From JBJSXF01 sp046086225 (GTDB lineage: Bacteria > Actinomycetota > Acidimicrobiia > IMCC26256 > PALSA-610): a stretch of 9,799 bases of DNA. Numbering within the stretch: position 1 is the first letter of the stretch; each line of letters begins with the position of its first letter. Below the pieces are notes generated by a model. It made no database searches, was not told the DNA's origin, and saw only the letters and a list, made by a program, of their open reading frames with translations. The translations under genes and the position numbers were made by a program. The stretch is from contig JBJSXF010000156.1 in the NCBI GenBank assembly GCA_046086225.1, positions 1 through 9,799 of the forward strand, written 5' to 3'. This document shows positions 6,583 to 9,799 of the stretch, in pieces.

Positions 6583-7785
6583 TCAGAGCCCCGACTTCTC
6601 CAGGATGTGCACACCGCACGCCGAACCGAGGCCGATGACGTGGGCGAGGCCGACCTTGGCCCCCTCGATCTGGCGGTCGCCCGCCTCACCGCGGAGGTGG
6701 TGGCACACCTCCCAGATGTTGGCGATGCCCGTCGCCGCGATCGGGTGCCCCTTCGACTCCAAGCCGCCCGAGACGTTCACCGGGGTCGAGCCGTCGCGCC
6801 ACGTGGCCCCCGACTCGAAGAACGGCACCGCGCCACCCTCCTCGCAGAGCATGAGGTTGTCGTAATGGACGAGCTCAGCGGTCGCGAAGCAGTCGTGGAG
6901 CTCGACGAGGTCGAGGTCGGCCGGGCCGATGCCCGCCTGCTCGTAGGCCGTCGTGGCCGCCCGCCGGGTGAGCGTGTTCACGTCGGGGAGGATCTGGCAG
7001 CTCTCGGTGTAGGGGTCACTGGTGAGCACCGACGCCGCCACCTTCACCGCCCGCCGCTGCTGCTCCCGGGAGAGCGTCTTCAGCTTGGCGTCACTGACCA
7101 CGACCGCCGCCGCCGCACCGTCGCAGTTGGCCGAACACATCGGCCGCGTGTTCGGGTAGGCGATCATGATGTCGTTCATGATCTCCTCGAGCGTGAACCG
7201 CTTCTGGTAGGCCGCGAGCGGGTTCAGCGTCGAGTGGGCATGGTTCTTCTCGGAGATCCGGGCGAAGAGCTCGAAGCTCGTGCCGCCGTACTTGTGGCCG
7301 TATTCCATGCCGATCTGGGCGAACACGCCGGGCATGGTCTCGGTGCCGATACGCCCGTCGACCGGCGCCACCGATCCGTAGCGCCCCGAGGGAGTGAAGA
7401 CGTTCTCGTCCGACTTCCGGGCCCCGCCCGCGAGCAGGCCGGCGCCCGCGAGCTTCTCGACGCCGACCGCGAGGCCCATGTCGCACTCACCGGACTTCAC
7501 GGCCATGATCGCCGTGCGCAGCGCGGTTGCGCCCGTGGCGCACGCGTTCGACACGTTGTAGACGGGAATGCCGGTCTGGCCGATCTGCTTCTGGAGCATC
7601 TGACCGGTCGGCGCGCTCGCCCCCATGAGGTTTCCCGCGGCGAGGATCCCCATGTCCTGGATGGTGACGCCGCCGTCCTTCAGGGCGCCGAGCGCGGCCT
7701 CCGCGCCCAGGTCGACCGTGTCGAGGTGGGTGTGCTTGCCGAACTTGGTCATGTGGATCCCGAGGATCCAGATGTCTTCTGCCAT
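6583..7785 (-). CDS. Thiolase-fold protein, SCPx/lipid-transfer type acetyl-CoA acetyltransferase
   Basis: 400 residues, full length for the SCPx-type thiolase group. The nucleophile Cys82 sits in NACATGATAL (80-89). HDCFATAEL (297-305) gives His297 and Cys299. ESKGHPIAATG (343-353) carries His347, and GLGSACGVHIL (386-396) carries Cys390. So the thiolase active-site set looks complete and the enzyme is probably catalytic, either cleaving 3-ketoacyl-CoA or condensing acyl-CoAs. ATG 7785 is preceded by AGGAG at a 7-nt spacing, a good ribosome binding site. It lies 53 nt downstream of a DUF35 Zn-ribbon/OB-fold gene on the same strand. That pairing is well known in actinobacteria, as for steroid side-chain aldolases and acyl-CoA thiolases, where the DUF35 protein is an obligate partner. 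Substrate (fatty, branched or steroid-derived acyl-CoA) is open. Confidence 0.88.
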   Translation of the reverse strand: MAEDIWILGIHMTKFGKHTHLDTVDLGAEAALGALKDGGVTIQDMGILAAGNLMGASAPTGQMLQKQIGQTGIPVYNVSNACATGATALRTAIMAVKSGECDMGLAVGVEKLAGAGLLAGGARKSDENVFTPSGRYGSVAPVDGRIGTETMPGVFAQIGMEYGHKYGGTSFELFARISEKNHAHSTLNPLAAYQKRFTLEEIMNDIMIAYPNTRPMCSANCDGAAAAVVVSDAKLKTLSREQQRRAVKVAASVLTSDPYTESCQILPDVNTLTRRAATTAYEQAGIGPADLDLVELHDCFATAELVHYDNLMLCEEGGAVPFFESGATWRDGSTPVNVSGGLESKGHPIAATGIANIWEVCHHLRGEAGDRQIEGAKVGLAHVIGLGSACGVHILEKSGL

Positions 7786-7838
7786 GGTCTCGCTCCTCTC
7801 GGGCGTACGGCGGGCTCGGGCCGGCGGTGCGGCCGGGA

Positions 7839-8237
7839 TCAGGTGGCGGGCTCGAAGCCGAAGCCGACGGCCTCGGTGCCTTCGTCGTCGGCGCCGAGCA
7901 CGTAGGTCGCGAGGCGCAGCTTCATGCCCAGGCTGACGTGCTCGGGGTCGGGATCGGTGTTGATGACGTTGGCCCGCACGCTCGTGCCGCCGCAGTCGAC
8001 GACACCGGCCACGAAGGGCACAGGGATGCCCGGCGCCGCGAGCGACACGATGGTGAACGCCCGCAGCTCACCCTCGGTGGGCACGTCGGCCGGGCGGAAC
8101 CCGGCGTCGCCCCCGCAGGCCGCGCAGGCGTTGCGCCGGTCGAAGAACCGGGCCCCGCAGCCGACGCATTCGTGCGCCACGAGGTGTGGGGCGGGCTCGA
8201 GCGCCAGGTAGTCGACGATCGGGATCTGAGCAGTCAT
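7839..8237 (-). CDS. DUF35 Zn-ribbon/OB-fold protein, thiolase partner
   Basis: 132 residues. A rubredoxin-like zinc ribbon is formed by Cys24, Cys27, Cys38 and Cys41 (CVGCGARFFDRRNACAAC). It is followed by an OB-fold that starts near GELRAFTIVSL (56-66) and includes PFVAGVVD (74-81). This architecture accompanies SCPx-type thiolases, and the thiolase gene lies directly downstream, so it most likely forms a complex with that enzyme and positions the CoA substrate. The frame is open much further upstream, but that part is antisense-like sequence lying over the GH43 gene. ATG 8237 begins just ahead of the family domain and has GGAGG 4 nt before it, a strong though closely spaced ribosome binding site. 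It is probably co-transcribed with the thiolase. Confidence 0.88.
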   Translation of the reverse strand: MTAQIPIVDYLALEPAPHLVAHECVGCGARFFDRRNACAACGGDAGFRPADVPTEGELRAFTIVSLAAPGIPVPFVAGVVDCGGTSVRANVINTDPDPEHVSLGMKLRLATYVLGADDEGTEAVGFGFEPAT

Positions 8238-8264
8238 GGCACCTCCGCCGGGACGGGACGCCGC

Positions 8265-8270
8265 AGCGTA
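8265..8270 (-). promoter_or_regulatory. Weak -10 candidate for the DUF35-thiolase operon
   Basis: Reading the minus strand, TACGCT (8270 to 8265) matches TANNNT and lies 27 nt before ATG 8237, leaving room for the GGAGG site. CTGAGT, 17 bp upstream, matches only 3 of 6 bases of the -35. It lies in the 52-nt gap after the GH43 stop and would give the two-gene operon its own promoter. Confidence 0.25.
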
Positions 8271-8289
8271 TCCCCGGGGCGTGCGGCAC

Positions 8290-9393
8290 TCAGATGCCGA
8301 GTCGGGCGACGAAGAGGTTGCGCGAGCAGAGGTCATCGGGCCGGTAGGCAGTGCAGCCGTCGGGCCCCTGCCAGCCGTGGTAGGCGAGCCACGCCTGCCC
8401 GGCCGGGTCTCGGTATGCGGTGCCGCCGCCCGGTCCCCGTACCGACCGGTAGGTCGCAACCAGTCGGTTCCGCTCCGGGCCGCACGGCCCCAGGGGGGTG
8501 CGGCACCACAGCGACGCCATGTAGTAGCCCGATGAGTCCCAGTCGCCGCGCGAGAAGAGCAGCAGGAACCGACCGGCGACCCGCAGCATCTGCGGATTCT
8601 CGATCGTGCCGGTCTGCGGGGCCAGCGCGAACTGGTCGACGATGGGTCGCGGCCATGCCGCGAAGGCGAGACCGTTCGCCGTGAGCGGCACCGACCAGAT
8701 GCGGGCCCGTTGGGTGGTCGAGCACGCATCGTCGTAGGTCTTGAAGAGGAGGAACAGCCGGTCGCCGCTCACCACCGGGTCGGGGTCGATCGCGCCGCAC
8801 GCGAAGTCCATGCACAGCCACGGCTTCGTCGTGCGATCGACGAACGGACCCTCGGGGCGCGGCGCCGTCGCGACCGAGAGGCAGTACCGGCCGCCGTGCC
8901 CCGCCGCCGTCTGCGCCGTGTAGTACATGACGAACCGCCCGCCCCGGCGGATCACCGCGGGGGCGTGGGTCGTGCCGGCCCGCTGCCACGGCCGCACCGG
9001 TCTGCGCCAGTCGATTCCGGGGAAGGCCGAGGACCCGTAGGCCTCGCCGGTGAGGGTGCGGAAGCCGCGGTCGGGCGCCGTCGAGGTGAGGATGCCGATG
9101 TGGTTCCCCCACTGGGTACCGGTCGTGTACCCGTAGTAGGTGTCGCCGAAGCGCTCGACGCTCGGGTCGGGCGCGTCGGTGATCGGCATGCCGTCCTGCA
9201 CGAAGGCGGGCACCTCACCCCGCCCCGACGCCGTCACCGTGAACGGGGCCGCCACCGTTGCTCCGCCCGGTGCTGCCGATCCGACGACGGCCAGCACCGT
9301 GGCGACCATGCCGAGCGCAGCCCGAGATCCGACGAGTCGCCGGCACCGGGGCCGAGGCCGTCGGACGCGGAGGTCACGGTCACGGTCGGTCAT
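8290..9393 (-). CDS. Secreted GH43-like glycoside hydrolase
   Basis: 367 residues. An arginine-rich N terminus (RRPRPRCRRL) is followed by a hydrophobic stretch (ALGMVATVLAVVGSA, about 26-40) and small residues up to about 49, so it is a probable Sec-exported protein. The rest looks like the five-bladed propeller of GH43. APDPSV (74-79) with Asp76 is the likely general base, and GAIDPDPVV (200-208) with Asp203 the pKa-modulating residue. TIENPQML (263-270) with Glu265 is the likely general acid. THAPAVI (142-148) and repeated YY or LLF strand motifs support the propeller. Such enzymes cut arabinose, xylose or related side chains and backbones from plant or microbial glycans. Eight cysteines follow the signal peptide, enough for four disulfides. 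No carbohydrate-binding module is seen. Exact specificity is not predictable, and the neighbouring thiolase pair has no evident link. Confidence 0.78.
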   Translation of the reverse strand: MTDRDRDLRVRRPRPRCRRLVGSRAALGMVATVLAVVGSAAPGGATVAAPFTVTASGRGEVPAFVQDGMPITDAPDPSVERFGDTYYGYTTGTQWGNHIGILTSTAPDRGFRTLTGEAYGSSAFPGIDWRRPVRPWQRAGTTHAPAVIRRGGRFVMYYTAQTAAGHGGRYCLSVATAPRPEGPFVDRTTKPWLCMDFACGAIDPDPVVSGDRLFLLFKTYDDACSTTQRARIWSVPLTANGLAFAAWPRPIVDQFALAPQTGTIENPQMLRVAGRFLLLFSRGDWDSSGYYMASLWCRTPLGPCGPERNRLVATYRSVRGPGGGTAYRDPAGQAWLAYHGWQGPDGCTAYRPDDLCSRNLFVARLGI

Positions 9394-9404
9394 CGGAGCC
9401 TGCG

Positions 9405-9410
9405 AGGATA
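9405..9410 (-). promoter_or_regulatory. Candidate -10 element for the GH43 gene
   Basis: On the minus strand TATCCT (9410 to 9405) fits TANNNT and lies 11 nt before ATG 9393, predicting a leader of only a few bases. It sits in the 24-nt gap between the GH43 start and the divergent tRNA-Leu gene. No convincing -35 is seen because that region would fall inside the tRNA gene. Confidence 0.35.
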
Positions 9411-9417
9411 GGGGCGC

Positions 9418-9499
9418 GCGAGCGTGGCGGAACTGGCAGACGCGCCGGGTTTAGGTCCCGGTCCCTTCGGGGGTGGGAGTTCGAGTCTCCCCGCTCGCA
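9418..9499 (+). tRNA. tRNA-Leu (anticodon UAG)
   Basis: The acceptor stem GCGAGCG (9418-9424) pairs perfectly with CGCTCGC (9492-9498), followed by discriminator A9499. The anticodon stem CCGGG/CCCGG (9445-9449, 9457-9461) holds the loop TTTAGGT with anticodon TAG at 9452-9454, which reads CUA/CUN leucine codons. A long variable arm, CCC-TTCG-GGG (9463-9472), marks the class II type expected for leucine. The T arm GGGAG/CTCCC (9475-9479, 9487-9491) encloses TTCGAGT. CCA is not encoded. The gene is divergent from the GH43 gene, 24 nt away. Confidence 0.96.
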
Positions 9500-9586
9500 C
9501 TCTCGGTGATGCGCGTCGGCGCAGCGACGTCCGACGATCTGCGCGCCACCTGTTGTCCGACCGACGCAGTCTCGCCGTCCCGCCGT

Positions 9587-9659
9587 CGCGCCGGAGCAGA
9601 GCCCGATCCCTCGGCGGGTGGGAGCTCGCATCTCCCCGCTCGCACCCTCGGCGTTACGC
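9587..9659 (+). pseudogene. Degenerate partial copy of the tRNA-Leu 3' half
   Basis: Bases 9619-9651 match 9474-9506 of the tRNA-Leu and its flank at 29 of 33 positions, 145 bp downstream. The T-stem arms GGGAG and CTCCC, the 3' acceptor strand CGCTCGC and the following A are all identical. Weaker similarity extends back to CGCGCCGG (9587-9594, copying 9441-9448) and forward to about 9659. The T loop has decayed to CTCGCAT, the anticodon loop is lost and no 5' acceptor strand is present, so it cannot be a working tRNA. It may be a remnant attachment site or a partial tandem duplication. It overlaps the stop codon of the following minus-strand gene. Confidence 0.75.
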
Positions 9660-9799
9660 CACCAACACGTCGGCGAGCTGCCGCCACTCGGCGGTCGGGA
9701 TGGCGGCATCGGCCCGCAGTACCTGGACGCACACGTGGTCGGCGCCGGCGGCGCGGTGCTCGTCGACGCGCGCCCCGATCTGCTCGGGCGTGCCCCACG
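9654..9799 (-). CDS. LLM-class F420-dependent oxidoreductase, C-terminal fragment
   Basis: The minus-strand frame enters at the window edge and runs 47 codons to TAA (9656-9654). It begins WGTPEQIGARVDEHRAAGADHVCVQVL and ends AEWRQLADVLVA. The GTPEQIGARVDEHRAAGADHV-type segment and the closing W-R-Q-L-A pattern match the C termini of luciferase-like monooxygenase family proteins, in particular the actinobacterial F420-dependent group (MSMEG_4141-like). Such enzymes use reduced cofactor F420 for hydride transfer to various substrates. Catalytic and cofactor-binding parts lie outside the window, so the exact subfamily is an inference from the tail alone. The gene has no start in this window and therefore cannot be measured for length. 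Confidence 0.75.
   Translation of the reverse strand, partial: WGTPEQIGARVDEHRAAGADHVCVQVLRADAAIPTAEWRQLADVLVA

Noticed and set aside
6457..7905. A 482-codon open frame on the plus strand
   Set aside because: It is antisense to the well-supported thiolase, is rich in Arg, Gly and His typical of shadow frames, and shows no motif.
8238..8729. N-terminal extension of the DUF35 protein
   Set aside because: The extension overlaps the GH43 gene in another frame on the same strand and lacks family similarity; ATG 8237 has a GGAGG site and starts at the known domain.
9514..9536. Hairpin CGTCGG/CCGACG after tRNA-Leu as a terminator
   Set aside because: A 6-bp stem with an 11-nt loop and no T-tract; an overlapping alternative (GCGCAG/CTGCGC) is equally good, so neither is persuasive.
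9258..9709. Open frames on both strands across the tRNA-Leu (plus-strand GFRSRSLRGWEFESP, minus-strand GDSNSHPRRDRDLNP)
   Set aside because: These are translations of the tRNA itself, a common false gene call.
1..9799. CRISPR array, IS element, phage genes or defence system
   Set aside because: No regularly spaced repeats, transposase or integrase motifs, or defence-type domains were seen in any credible gene.

Overview
The window comes from a very GC-rich, gene-dense chromosome. Short actinobacterial-style gene junctions, TANNNT hexamers just upstream of start codons, GTG starts and the tail of an F420-dependent luciferase-like oxidoreductase point to an actinobacterium. Acidimicrobiia-like is my best guess, but that is an inference. 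No stretch over 300 bases lacks a gene. I see no phage genes, IS element, CRISPR array or defence system, and nothing that stands out as a wholly new system.

Layout. 1-216 (+) is the end of a GGDEF diguanylate cyclase. 330-842 (+) is a four-helix DUF2269-type membrane protein that converges on a minus-strand operon (4778 down to 853). In transcription order the operon encodes an epoxide hydrolase, a D-aminoacylase-like amidohydrolase and a PAPS-type sulfotransferase, with junctions of 1 and 7 nt. The convergent junction near 842/853 carries a long nested inverted repeat. Divergent from the operon, an SDR oxidoreductase (4879-5649, +) overlaps by 4 nt an aminoglycoside-phosphotransferase-fold kinase gene (5646-6533) that is broken by one in-frame TAA. 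The 100 bp between the divergent genes holds two candidate leaderless promoters and three copies of an 11-mer.

Convergent to the kinase, and in order on the minus strand, are a secreted GH43 glycosidase (9393-8290), a DUF35 Zn-ribbon/OB-fold protein (8237-7839) and an SCPx-type thiolase (7785-6583). The last two form a recognised functional pair. tRNA-Leu(UAG) lies at 9418-9499 (+). It is followed by a degenerate copy of its own 3' half 145 bp downstream. The window ends in the last 47 codons of an LLM-class F420-dependent oxidoreductase (-).

How the genes fit together: the epoxide hydrolase/amidohydrolase/sulfotransferase operon, the SDR and the thiolase-DUF35 pair look like peripheral small-molecule, acyl or lipid catabolism or modification. 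No substrate can be named from sequence. The points most worth checking are the nonsense-interrupted kinase, the tRNA-Leu 3'-end duplication, the inverted repeat at the convergent junction and the symmetric divergent promoter region.
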